Part shown: positions 1-7,643 of the stretch, piece after piece
How the letters are laid out: each line of letters begins with the position of its first letter
How positions within the stretch are numbered: the first letter of the stretch is position 1
DNA from: Colwellia sp. MB3u-45
GTDB taxonomy: Bacteria; Pseudomonadota; Gammaproteobacteria; Enterobacterales; Alteromonadaceae
Assembly: GCF_014077005.1 (NCBI RefSeq)
Contig: NZ_JACGVC010000053.1
Coordinates: 248,001 to 312,000, forward strand
Length of the DNA: 64,000 nucleotides
Direction: 5' to 3'
Program-made: the position numbers and the translations under genes
The notes under the pieces: model-generated
What the model was told of the DNA's origin: nothing
Databases searched by the model: none
The model's input: the letters and a program-made list of their open reading frames with translations, nothing else

Positions 1-1
1 T

Positions 2-1060
2 GAACAACAATTTTATTACCTTATTCTTGATGAAGCGCATTATATAAAAAACACTAAAACTAAGTTATATCAAGCGTTTATGGCACTAAAGGCGCAGCAT
101 AAGTTATGCTTGACCGGTACGCCTATGGAAAATCATTTAGGCGAGTTTTGGGCGCAATTTAATTTTTTACTGCCAGGATTTTTAGGGGGACAAAGACAAT
201 TTACTAAGCTCTTTAGAACCCCAATAGAAAAGCATGGGGATCATGAACGTAAGCAGCTATTAAACCAGCGTATTAAACCGTTTATTTTACGCCGAACCAA
301 AGATAAAATAGCCACAGAGTTACCACCAAAAACTGAGATCATTCAAAAGCTACGTATTGAAGGTAAGCAAGCTGAGCTCTATGAATCAGTACGCTTAGCC
401 ATGGACAGTCGCTTAAAAGATATTATTGCCGATAAAGGTTTAAAACGTAGTCAGATAGAAGTTTTAGACGCGTTATTAAAACTAAGACAGGTATGTAATC
501 ACCCTAAGTTATTATCACTTGAAGGCGCTAAAAAGGTCAATCAATCGGCTAAGCTTGATTATTTAATGGAAACGCTGCCCGAGCAAATTGATGAAGGCCG
601 TAGAATATTAATATTTTCACAGTTTACCAGTATGCTAGCTTTGATAGAGGCAGAGCTGATTGAAGCGGGTATTGGCTACGTTAAATTAACCGGTTCAACC
701 ACTAAAAGACAAGAGGTAGTTGATAAGTTTCAACGCGGTGAAGTGCCGGTGTTTTTAATTAGCTTACGTGCTGGCGGTGTGGGCTTAAACTTAACTGCAG
801 CCGATACCGTTATTCATTTTGATCCTTGGTGGAACCCTGCGGTGGAAAACCAAGCCACGGATAGAGCATACCGCATTGGCCAAGACAAGCCCGTTTTTGT
901 CTACAAATTGATTATTGAAAATTCAATAGAAGAAAAAATTCAAAAAATACAGCAAAACAAAGCCGAGCTTGCAAAAGCCTTATTATCTGAAGAAGTCAGT
1001 GATAGCAAATTGAGTTTAACCGATGATATTTTAACCTCACTGCTTGCACCGCTAAGCTAG
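2..1060 (+). CDS. SNF2-family DEAD/DEAH helicase, C-terminal part (5' truncated)
   Basis: The reading frame is already open at base 2, so the gene starts upstream of the window and only its last 352 codons are seen. The visible part begins just before the Walker B box LILDEAH (motif II). It continues with the SNF2 motif LTGTPMEN (motif III), the ILRRTKD segment, ILIFSQFTSM (motif IV), LISLRAGGVGLNLTAADTV (motif V) and DRAYRIGQ (motif VI). The order and spacing are those of a bacterial SNF2/RapA-like ATPase that uses ATP hydrolysis to remodel nucleic acid-protein complexes. Its target cannot be told from this fragment. The first ATG in the window (base 80) is internal, because the DEAH box lies upstream of it. 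Confidence 0.93.
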   Translation, partial: EQQFYYLILDEAHYIKNTKTKLYQAFMALKAQHKLCLTGTPMENHLGEFWAQFNFLLPGFLGGQRQFTKLFRTPIEKHGDHERKQLLNQRIKPFILRRTKDKIATELPPKTEIIQKLRIEGKQAELYESVRLAMDSRLKDIIADKGLKRSQIEVLDALLKLRQVCNHPKLLSLEGAKKVNQSAKLDYLMETLPEQIDEGRRILIFSQFTSMLALIEAELIEAGIGYVKLTGSTTKRQEVVDKFQRGEVPVFLISLRAGGVGLNLTAADTVIHFDPWWNPAVENQATDRAYRIGQDKPVFVYKLIIENSIEEKIQKIQQNKAELAKALLSEEVSDSKLSLTDDILTSLLAPLS

Positions 1061-1063
1061 CCT

Positions 1064-1100
1064 AGCAGGTATAGCCATTAAATTAATGGCTATACCTGCT
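1064..1100. repeat. Perfect 37-bp palindrome between convergent genes
   Basis: Two 18-base arms (1064-1081 and 1083-1100) are perfectly complementary around a single central base. The element begins 3 bp after the helicase stop codon, and the convergent DUF1294 gene ends 36 bp beyond it. It has no T-run on either side, so it is not a textbook intrinsic terminator. It could act as a bidirectional terminator or mRNA 3' stabiliser, or be a copy of a dispersed palindromic repeat. The palindrome itself is seen; the role is inferred. Confidence 0.7.
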
Positions 1101-1136
1101 GTGAAAACACAGCGACTATATTGTTGCAAACATCGG

Positions 1137-1742
1137 TTAAGTAAATAACTGAAGATATTGCACACCTGATGACGAATATAGCCAGAATAACAGCGCTAAA
1201 TTAATCATGACCGTGCTCCAAAAAACCCGTATAAAGGTTTTTTTTGATGATTTATGCCGAAGAATTTGTTGCGCGAGCGCTGCACCCGGCCATCCCCCTA
1301 TTAAAGCAAGCATATGTAAAGTGCTTTCTTGAGTGCGCCATGCACCACGTTGTGCTTTTGATTTATCGACCGCATAACTGAGAAAAGTTAAAACACTTAA
1401 CCCGATATAAATAGACATTAATTTTTGCGGTAAATAGCCTAAAGTAAAAGTGATCATGATGACGGCTAAAAAGATGAGCGAGAAATAAATAGAGCATTGA
1501 CTGATTTTTTTAGGTTGCTTTTTCTTGAGTTTTTCACCTAAGAAGGTGGCATCACAAGCGCAATATCGACCGGCTTTATCTTTGGTGATTGAAAAAGTAA
1601 TAATGTCACTAATTTGCGGTATTCTAGCTTTATTAGCAAAGGCAGATTGATGAATAAAAACCTGGCTAGCAACATCGTTATGGGCAATAAAGCCAAAAGC
1701 TTTATCCGCATGCCATTTTGTTAACTTGCCTTTAAAGCGCAT
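1137..1742 (-). CDS. Cold-shock domain + DUF1294 membrane protein
   Basis: A 201-residue protein. Residues 1-65 form a CspA-like OB fold: KGKLTKWHADKAFGFI followed by VFIHQSAF matches the RNP1/RNP2 RNA-binding motifs of cold-shock proteins. After a lysine-rich linker (about 70-80) come hydrophobic segments at about 84-100, 105-122, 143-158 and 173-190. They include the DUF1294 signature YAVDKSKAQRGAWRTQE and LIGGWPGA. This two-domain architecture is well known in gammaproteobacteria but its function is not established; nucleic-acid binding at the membrane is a guess. The gene is convergent with the SNF2 gene and looks monocistronic. Confidence 0.9.
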   Translation of the reverse strand: MRFKGKLTKWHADKAFGFIAHNDVASQVFIHQSAFANKARIPQISDIITFSITKDKAGRYCACDATFLGEKLKKKQPKKISQCSIYFSLIFLAVIMITFTLGYLPQKLMSIYIGLSVLTFLSYAVDKSKAQRGAWRTQESTLHMLALIGGWPGAALAQQILRHKSSKKTFIRVFWSTVMINLALLFWLYSSSGVQYLQLFT

Positions 1743-1813
1743 TTCCTTGTATCCCTGCTACTTTGCATCTTCCTGGTGAGAAATATCACTTGGCTAATGA
1801 ATTGCCTAACTGA

Positions 1814-1861
1814 TATTCAATTTGGTATTCAATTCGACATTCAATTCAGTATTCAATGCGA
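1814..1861. repeat. Four 12-bp tandem repeats
   Basis: Four consecutive units of the form tattcaattnng start at 1814, 1826, 1838 and 1850, each with 1-4 differences. They lie about 70-120 bp upstream of the DUF1294 start codon, so they would fall in its promoter or leader. No other feature was recognised between 1743 and 2032. Confidence 0.75.
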
Positions 1862-2032
1862 TATGCATCATAACTATCTCATAACATTAAATAAAAAACC
1901 AGATAGAAAGCTAGCTTTTAATGGCTGAAATTTCAGCAGAAAAGTTTATTGAACATTATTAAACTCACAGGCTAGCGTCACTTTTAGGATTGTCATACCA
2001 TGGTGGTCTATTATTTTTAATACCGGCTATTT

Positions 2033-3157
2033 ATGCGCCTTGGTTTATTTTGTTTACTTTTTACACTGGTCACTTTTCACTGTGCAGCCCAAACACCCTT
2101 GAGATTTTTTAAGCTCGACAACACGCCTGAATTAGGCAAAATGACCGACTTTAAAGCCAGCGCTTTGTGTGATGTAGCCGAGGCAACTCAGCGCTATTTA
2201 ACAACATTTTCAGCGGACAAATTTGCCGTGCACTCAGGTAAAGTATTTGATAACAGTGTAACGCTAGTGAGAGTAGAAAAAACCCTAGCATTTATCTGCC
2301 AAACTTATCGTGAAGATGTACGGGCAAAGCGTGATAGTCGATTACATGATAAAGGCTTTTTAACCGAAAATTTTGACTTTTATCGCTGGACGCCAGATGT
2401 AGCCACAGCCAGAGAAATTGCCTTAAAAAGCACTCATGCCAGAAAAACCAGTATGTTAAATGCTATTTCACGTGACAAAATATTTCTAACTAAATATTAC
2501 ACTAAACTATTAACGGCGAGTGCGGTTAGAACCCCAGTCTATAATCAAGCACTTTATGCACTGCCTTATGATGAATTAGGTTTGACACTCACCCAGGCTA
2601 ATAACGACCTAACGCTCACTCGTCATCAATATACCCGCCAAGACATTATTACTGGCGCTCTAGCAGAAAAAAAATTAGCTAGGGCGTTAATCTGGCTCAC
2701 CGAAGAAGCCTTACATGACGTGTTATTACAAGGTACGGGTGTGGTTGATGTTAATGGCGTGCGGCGTTATTTTAATGTTCATCGTAATAATGGTATTGCT
2801 TATGACTATGCCATAGGTAAGCGCGAACAAGCACGCTATTGGTATTTTGCAGAAGTACCTAGCATTATGGGTTATGGCAAAACGCTTGAGAGTAAAATAG
2901 CGCTTAAAGCACAGGTTTCTTTTGCGGGCAATGTGGCAGAACTTGGCTTAGGTAAGTTATTTATGGTCAGTTATCCGCAGGCGGATAAAAACATATCACG
3001 CTTGGGTGTACTGGCTGATCAAGGCGGCGCCTTTGATAATAATCTTTTTCAACTCGACCTATTAGCCGATAGTTATTATGGTTGGCAAGATTATCATCAA
3101 GCCAATAAGCATCTGCCTGATTATGCTAAAGCCTGGTTAATGCTAATGAAGCCATAA
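2033..3157 (+). CDS. Secreted protein with MltA-like / 3D-domain C-terminus
   Basis: A 374-residue protein with a clear signal peptide (residues 1-19, ending CAA before QTPLRF); the cysteine context does not form a lipobox. The central and C-terminal parts recall lytic transglycosylase MltA. LLQGTGVVDVNGVRRYF (about 232-248) resembles the MltA QGSG segment. LADQGGAFDNNLFQLDLLADSYYGW (about 327-351) resembles the 3D motif DTGGAIKG...D.F.G, whose first Asp is catalytic in E. coli MltA. It is therefore probably a periplasmic peptidoglycan-active or glucan-binding protein. Overall similarity to MltA is weak and judged by eye, so the enzyme activity is an inference. No operon partner is evident, and no strong ribosome-binding site precedes the ATG. 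Confidence 0.6.
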   Translation: MRLGLFCLLFTLVTFHCAAQTPLRFFKLDNTPELGKMTDFKASALCDVAEATQRYLTTFSADKFAVHSGKVFDNSVTLVRVEKTLAFICQTYREDVRAKRDSRLHDKGFLTENFDFYRWTPDVATAREIALKSTHARKTSMLNAISRDKIFLTKYYTKLLTASAVRTPVYNQALYALPYDELGLTLTQANNDLTLTRHQYTRQDIITGALAEKKLARALIWLTEEALHDVLLQGTGVVDVNGVRRYFNVHRNNGIAYDYAIGKREQARYWYFAEVPSIMGYGKTLESKIALKAQVSFAGNVAELGLGKLFMVSYPQADKNISRLGVLADQGGAFDNNLFQLDLLADSYYGWQDYHQANKHLPDYAKAWLMLMKP

Positions 3158-3332
3158 TCAAGCCATAATGACCCAAGACAAACTAGGCTAGTTTTTTAGC
3201 GCTTATAATAAGCTTACCTGAGGCGGTTACCCATATCATATTAAAATAGCGTGTTTGTTATAGTGCGGTGTCAAATAATGTCATAGCTAAAGCGTAAGTA
3301 CTTTATATCAATTAGTAATGATAAATAATACA

Positions 3333-3351
3333 AATGATATTGATTCCCATT
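3333..3351 (+). promoter_or_regulatory. Probable Fur box
   Basis: The 19-base stretch aatgatattgattcccatt differs from the classical Fur box aatgataatgattatcatt at three positions. It lies about 58 bp before the preferred start of the TonB-dependent receptor, where an iron-dependent repressor would block transcription. The match is seen; regulation is inferred. Confidence 0.6.
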
Positions 3352-3408
3352 CAACTGTGTGGTTAAATGCGGGCAATTAAAATCATTGTTTCTTTTATAG
3401 GCTTAGCT

Positions 3409-5583
3409 ATGCGAATTTCTTCTCTTTTTCAACCCGCGTTGATCGCTTTATCTGTTGTTAGTGCTATTGCAAATACGGCCGTTGCCGATGATGATATGGA
3501 ACATTTAACTATTTTTGGTAGTGGCCAAACGGTTAACGATGTACCTGGCAGTGCTCACATGATTTCTCAGGCAGAATTAGAGAAATTCGATTATACCGAT
3601 ATTATGCGTACCTTAACCACGGTGCCGGGTGTTTATGTTTTAGAAGAAGATGGTTACGGTTTGCGTCCAAATATTGGCATGCGCGGTACTGGCCAAAACC
3701 GCAGTGAAAAAGTAACTATCATGGAAGATGGTGTTTTAGCCGCACCTGCACCGTATTCAGCACCTGCAGCCTACTACTTTCCAACGGCAGGTCGCATGCA
3801 ACAAATTGAAGTGCTAAAAGGTACGTCAAGCGCTATGTATGGTCCCCGTACTACAGGTGGTGTGATTAATATGCTATCTCGCACTATTCCTGAAGAAGCG
3901 CTAGCAGGGCAGGTTAATTTAAGTGCTGGTGAAGACGGTTTTGCTAAAGCCCATGCCTATATAGGTGGCGCAGGCAAAAATGTTTCGTCAGTGGTTGAAA
4001 TATTTCGTTATCAAGCGGATGGTTTTAAAGAAGTTAATCATACCGGCGATGATACCGGCTTTGTCAAAAATGACATCATGGCAAAAATGATGATCAACAG
4101 TGATACCGATGCGAAATATTATCAAGAATTAGAATTTAAATTAAAATATTCAGATGAAAATTCAGATGAAACCTATATGGGGTTAACTGACGCTGATTTT
4201 AAAACTAAGCCTTATTCTCGTTATTCTGCATCGCAGTTCGATAATATGGATACTGAGCATAAACAGTGGCAAATTAACCACCATATTAAGTTATCTGATC
4301 GCTTTAACTTAGGCACATCAGCTTATTACAATGAGTTTAGCCGTAACTGGTATAAAACCAGTAAAGTCAACGGTAAGAGCCTAAGTGACGGTGCTATTGA
4401 CGATGCTGCTGCGTTTGATAATGGTAGCTTTAGCGATGATGAAATTAGTGTTGATGTCAAAGCCAACAGCCGTGCCTATCAATCAAAAGGCCTTCAAACC
4501 GTGTTAAATGCTGACTTTGGCGCACACCAAGTCAAATTTGGTGCTCGCTACCATGAAGATGAAATGGACCGTTTTCAATGGGTTGATAACTACACACTCG
4601 ACACGAATTATGAAATGAGCTTAATTAATGTCGGAATCCAAGGGTCAGATTCTAACCGTATTGATTCCGCAGAGGCAATAGCCTTATTTGTCCATGATGA
4701 ATATAGCGTGGGTGATTTCATTATCAATGCCGGCTTACGTTATGAAGATATGACCATTTCCCGTAAAGACTGGGCGAAAGGGGTTATCGATAGAAATGCA
4801 CCTTTAACTAAAGATGTTAGTAACGATACTCAGGTGTTGTTACCGTCTTTAGCGGTAACTTACCGTGTTAATAATGATTTAATTATTATTGGTGGCATAC
4901 AAAAAGGCTTTGCGCCACCAGCCCCGGGTAACGATAAAACAGAAAATGAAGAAAGTATTAACTATGAACTAGGCTTTCGTTACAACCAGCAAGCATTCAA
5001 CGGCGAAGCCTTGGTCTTTTATTCTGATTACGAAAATATGCATGGCAACTGTACCGCGAGCCAAGGTTGTGATGAAGAAAATGTTGGCAATCAATATAAT
5101 GCTGGTGCAGTAAAAGTTTCAGGTTTAGAAGTTAAAACCGGTTATGAGTTTGCTGCCGGTGCATTGAGCATTCCGGTTGATTTAACTTATACCTTCACGA
5201 CAACAGAGTTTCAAAACGCTTTTCAATCAGGTTTAGATACTTGGGGCAATGTTTTAACGGGTGACGAATTACCTTACGTACCTGAAAACCAGCTGCAATT
5301 TACGGTTGGCGTGGTTGGTGAGCAATGGCGCAGTGATATTTTAGTGCGTTATGTTGACGAAATGCGCACCACCGCAGGCCAAGGGGCAATTGCTGCCGAA
5401 CAGTCCATTGACAGCCGCACTGTTGTTGATATGGCGGCTCATTATAATCTTGCCGATAACCAAGAGATCACCTTAAATATTGATAATTTACTTGATAAAC
5501 AATATATCGCGACACGTACACATGGCTCGATTATGGCAGGTAAACCACGCAGTTTAACCTTAGGTTACAAGTACAGCTTTTAA
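3409..5583 (+). CDS. TonB-dependent outer-membrane receptor (FecA-like, iron uptake)
   Basis: The frame is open from an ATG at 3367, but the ATG at 3409 directly begins a standard signal peptide (MRISSLFQ... to NTAVA), so 3409 is preferred (724 residues). The mature N-terminus DDDMEHLTIFG contains a TonB-box-like segment. A plug domain follows: PGSAHMISQAEL, TVPGVYV, NIGMRGTG, IEVLKGTSSAMYGPRTTGGVINM. The remainder is a 22-strand barrel type sequence ending in a C-terminal Phe (GYKYSF). The plug resembles FecA and other siderophore or ferric-citrate receptors, and the upstream Fur-like box supports iron uptake. The ligand is unknown. The gene is solitary, with no TonB or ABC transporter genes nearby, and ends at a strong terminator. 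Confidence 0.92.
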   Translation: MRISSLFQPALIALSVVSAIANTAVADDDMEHLTIFGSGQTVNDVPGSAHMISQAELEKFDYTDIMRTLTTVPGVYVLEEDGYGLRPNIGMRGTGQNRSEKVTIMEDGVLAAPAPYSAPAAYYFPTAGRMQQIEVLKGTSSAMYGPRTTGGVINMLSRTIPEEALAGQVNLSAGEDGFAKAHAYIGGAGKNVSSVVEIFRYQADGFKEVNHTGDDTGFVKNDIMAKMMINSDTDAKYYQELEFKLKYSDENSDETYMGLTDADFKTKPYSRYSASQFDNMDTEHKQWQINHHIKLSDRFNLGTSAYYNEFSRNWYKTSKVNGKSLSDGAIDDAAAFDNGSFSDDEISVDVKANSRAYQSKGLQTVLNADFGAHQVKFGARYHEDEMDRFQWVDNYTLDTNYEMSLINVGIQGSDSNRIDSAEAIALFVHDEYSVGDFIINAGLRYEDMTISRKDWAKGVIDRNAPLTKDVSNDTQVLLPSLAVTYRVNNDLIIIGGIQKGFAPPAPGNDKTENEESINYELGFRYNQQAFNGEALVFYSDYENMHGNCTASQGCDEENVGNQYNAGAVKVSGLEVKTGYEFAAGALSIPVDLTYTFTTTEFQNAFQSGLDTWGNVLTGDELPYVPENQLQFTVGVVGEQWRSDILVRYVDEMRTTAGQGAIAAEQSIDSRTVVDMAAHYNLADNQEITLNIDNLLDKQYIATRTHGSIMAGKPRSLTLGYKYSF

Positions 5584-5603
5584 GTTATTGCGACCCTGGT
5601 TTT

Positions 5604-5630
5604 AAAAGCGAGCCACTGAGCTCGCTTTTT
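5604..5630 (+). terminator. Intrinsic terminator after TonB receptor
   Basis: A 10-bp perfect stem (aaaagcgagc / gctcgctttt) with a 6-base loop ends in a T-run, 21 bp after the receptor stop codon. Confidence 0.9.
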
Positions 5631-5765
5631 GCTTGTGGTTAGGTTACTAGGATTTAGTTTGCATTAGGCTTAGGCTATTAATAAACTAAAGAAAATAGTG
5701 GATTATGATCTGTTGAGTGCTACCAAACAGACTAACTTTCGCTAAGCGGTGAATAATAAATTCAA

Positions 5766-6299
5766 TTAATCTAGGGGAGTTAATAGCGCTTTAATTTCTT
5801 GTTCATAAGCGGATTTTTTTTCTTCATTAAAGCCTACATGTGCGCTGACTATTTGACCTTGTCGGTTAATAATGAAACTGCTGGGCATACCCTTTAATTG
5901 ATACTTTCTTGCAATGCTGCCTTTAGGATCATAAATAACTGGGAAATTAGCCGGTATTTGCGCTAAAAATTCATCAGCTAATACTCGGCTGTGATCTAGA
6001 TTAATGCTGAGAATGATTAAGCCTTGAGTTTGATACTGTGCGGCTAAGTTATTCATCCACGGGAATGACTTTCGACAAGGAATGCACCATGAGGCCCAAA
6101 AATCAACGTAGACAACCTTGCCTTTTGCCTTGTTAAGCTGCTGATCTAATAACTCAGTAGTACTGAGATCAGTATTTAGATCAGTACTTAGGTTAGTATT
6201 TGAATTAGCTGCGATATTAACATCATCAAATGCCCATAGTGGACTAGAAAAAGTTAGTAATGTAATGAAAAAAAAGCCTATTTTAAAATTTTGTCTCAC
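5766..6299 (-). CDS. TlpA/ResA-type periplasmic thioredoxin
   Basis: A 177-residue protein with a signal peptide (MRQNFKIGFFFITLLTFSSP, cleavage near LWA/FDD). The thioredoxin fold shows VVYVDFWASWCIPCRKSFPWMN with redox cysteines 72 and 75 (CIPC) and the cis-proline segment GMPSSFIINRQG. This is typical of TlpA, ResA and CcmG-like proteins that reduce or shuffle disulfides in the periplasm. A spacer between signal peptide and thioredoxin domain (about 34-49, NTNLSTDLNTDLSTT) is encoded by a 12-bp tandem repeat. Cytochrome c maturation genes are not adjacent, so the partner is unknown. It is divergent from the small secreted protein gene at 6438. Confidence 0.9.
   Translation of the reverse strand: MRQNFKIGFFFITLLTFSSPLWAFDDVNIAANSNTNLSTDLNTDLSTTELLDQQLNKAKGKVVYVDFWASWCIPCRKSFPWMNNLAAQYQTQGLIILSINLDHSRVLADEFLAQIPANFPVIYDPKGSIARKYQLKGMPSSFIINRQGQIVSAHVGFNEEKKSAYEQEIKALLTPLD
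6153..6200 (-). repeat. In-frame 12-bp minisatellite inside the thioredoxin gene
   Basis: Four 12-bp units begin at 6153, 6165, 6177 and 6189. On the coding strand they encode the repetitive linker N/S-T-D/N-L. Because the unit is a multiple of three, copy-number change would lengthen or shorten the linker without a frameshift. Confidence 0.75.
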
Positions 6300-6437
6300 G
6301 ATATAGTCAACATTATTAGCATCTATTTTAGCTAGTTAACCACGTTAAGCCCGATTAGAAAAGTGTCGCTATTATTTAATGCGCTGCCAAATGGCGACAT
6401 TAATACGTTTTCAATAGTCGAGTGAAGTCGACAAGTT

Positions 6438-6935
6438 ATGGAATACCTTATGAACATCAATCTATTAAGTCAGAAAAATAAAGCTTTTTTCTTTATTAGC
6501 CTGCTGGTGAGTGCACCGCTGCAAGCGGCGCAGAGCCAAACACTTGAGATGAACCAATGGTTAAAAGCACGTTTTGGCGCGCAACATCAGGCACTTATTC
6601 CTATTGTTGCGGTGGCAGATATGCTTTATAGCTGTCAGCAGCAAAAGAAAAAAGCTGACAGTTTAACCATTAAAGCCTTAATTACCCAATTAGATAAAAA
6701 TACTTTAGCTGAACAACTTATCACTTGTTTGGCCGGCGAGTCACCTAAGTCGGATACAGCATTAAATTATGGTTTGAAGGCTTGTTTTTATGAGCAATTT
6801 AGTCATTTATCTCTAGCAGAAAAACAGCAGAAAATGGCTATAGTCACTCAAACTATCGCTACGCTTTCAAGGAGCGAGCGACAAAAAAGTTTTACTCAAT
6901 GTGTTACTGATCAAGCGATTCACTATTTACGCTAG
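6438..6935 (+). CDS. Small secreted protein of unknown function
   Basis: A 165-residue protein I do not recognise. It has a signal-peptide-like N-terminus (KAFFFISLLVSAPLQAAQ, cleavage near residue 30). The ATG at 6450 (residue 5) is an equally good start. The mature part is predicted to be mostly helical and hydrophilic, with four cysteines (in YSCQQQ, ITCLAG, KACFYE and FTQCVT) that could form two disulfides, consistent with a periplasmic location. It is divergent from the TlpA-type thioredoxin, which could be related to its oxidative folding, but that is only a suggestion from position. Codon use resembles its neighbours. Confidence 0.7.
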   Translation: MEYLMNINLLSQKNKAFFFISLLVSAPLQAAQSQTLEMNQWLKARFGAQHQALIPIVAVADMLYSCQQQKKKADSLTIKALITQLDKNTLAEQLITCLAGESPKSDTALNYGLKACFYEQFSHLSLAEKQQKMAIVTQTIATLSRSERQKSFTQCVTDQAIHYLR

Positions 6936-6951
6936 TGAGGGGCTAATAGGC

Positions 6952-7314
6952 TTATCGGGGTGGTTTTTTACCATCAACAAATGAGCTGGGTAGTATTTCG
7001 ACGCCAACCCAGCGGCCAATTTTTATCATCAGAGGTATAGTAATAGGGGCAAAGGGCAGAATAGCGACAACACCAACGCCAAGGCCTTTTAAAATATCAA
7101 TAAATTGTTGGTTGGCAATGCGCATTTCTTCAGCACTTGCATCACGCTTGGTGTAGCGTTTATAAATACTTAGCATTGCTCTTGTTTCTACTTTCTCTTG
7201 AGCTAAAGCTATTTTTATTTTAACCATACTGCGCTTAAGCTGGACGATATTACGCCTTTTACTGATGCGTAAAACACGAAGTGGTACTTTGTGAAAATGG
7301 AGCCAAATTTTCAT
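6952..7314 (-). CDS. Small LETM1-like membrane protein
   Basis: The frame extends to a TTG at 7332, but the ATG at 7314 has GGGAG 9 bp upstream and is taken as start (120 residues). The N-terminal 60 residues are basic and helical. The C-terminal half (ANQQFIDILKGLGVGVVAILPFAPITIPLMIKIG...ILPSSF) has one hydrophobic hairpin. It recalls the LETM1 domain core, in which a proline-containing transmembrane segment precedes a LFPNMLPSTF-like motif. Bacterial LETM1-like proteins are poorly characterised; mitochondrial LETM1 is linked to K+/H+ or Ca2+/H+ exchange. The assignment is by pattern only. The gene is convergent with the secreted protein gene at 6438. Confidence 0.65.
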   Translation of the reverse strand: MKIWLHFHKVPLRVLRISKRRNIVQLKRSMVKIKIALAQEKVETRAMLSIYKRYTKRDASAEEMRIANQQFIDILKGLGVGVVAILPFAPITIPLMIKIGRWVGVEILPSSFVDGKKPPR

Positions 7315-7643
7315 TTGCGTATTCTCCCACAATAATTAGTCAAAGTAAGTAATTCAATTAAGGATATCTGGGCCTTAGTTATGTTACTCAGTGATGTTAC
7401 TCAGTAACAGGGCAACTCACTCATTAAGTCGCTACTCGCGTTGCCTTAATAGGAAGTATTATGGTCAATTGTTTATTTAAATGATAAAATTTACATAATT
7501 TATACTTCCTGTAAACTATATTGCAACATAGGCTTGTGGCAAATGTAGCAAATGGGTCGAAGTTGAGACAGCACAGGTTTTTATATTTCAAGTAAGATGA
7601 TTTATAGCCGACCTTTATTAAAATAAAAAATGGAATCAGTATA
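7315..7643. other. Intergenic region upstream of ompR with repeats
   Basis: There is no gene in this 329-bp stretch. It contains a direct repeat (atgttactcag twice, near 7379-7402) and a 9-bp inverted repeat aggaagtat / atacttcct (7451-7459 and 7502-7510) flanking a very AT-rich core. A promoter for ompR must lie here, but I could not choose a convincing -35/-10 pair. The inverted repeat could be a regulator site. Confidence 0.5.
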
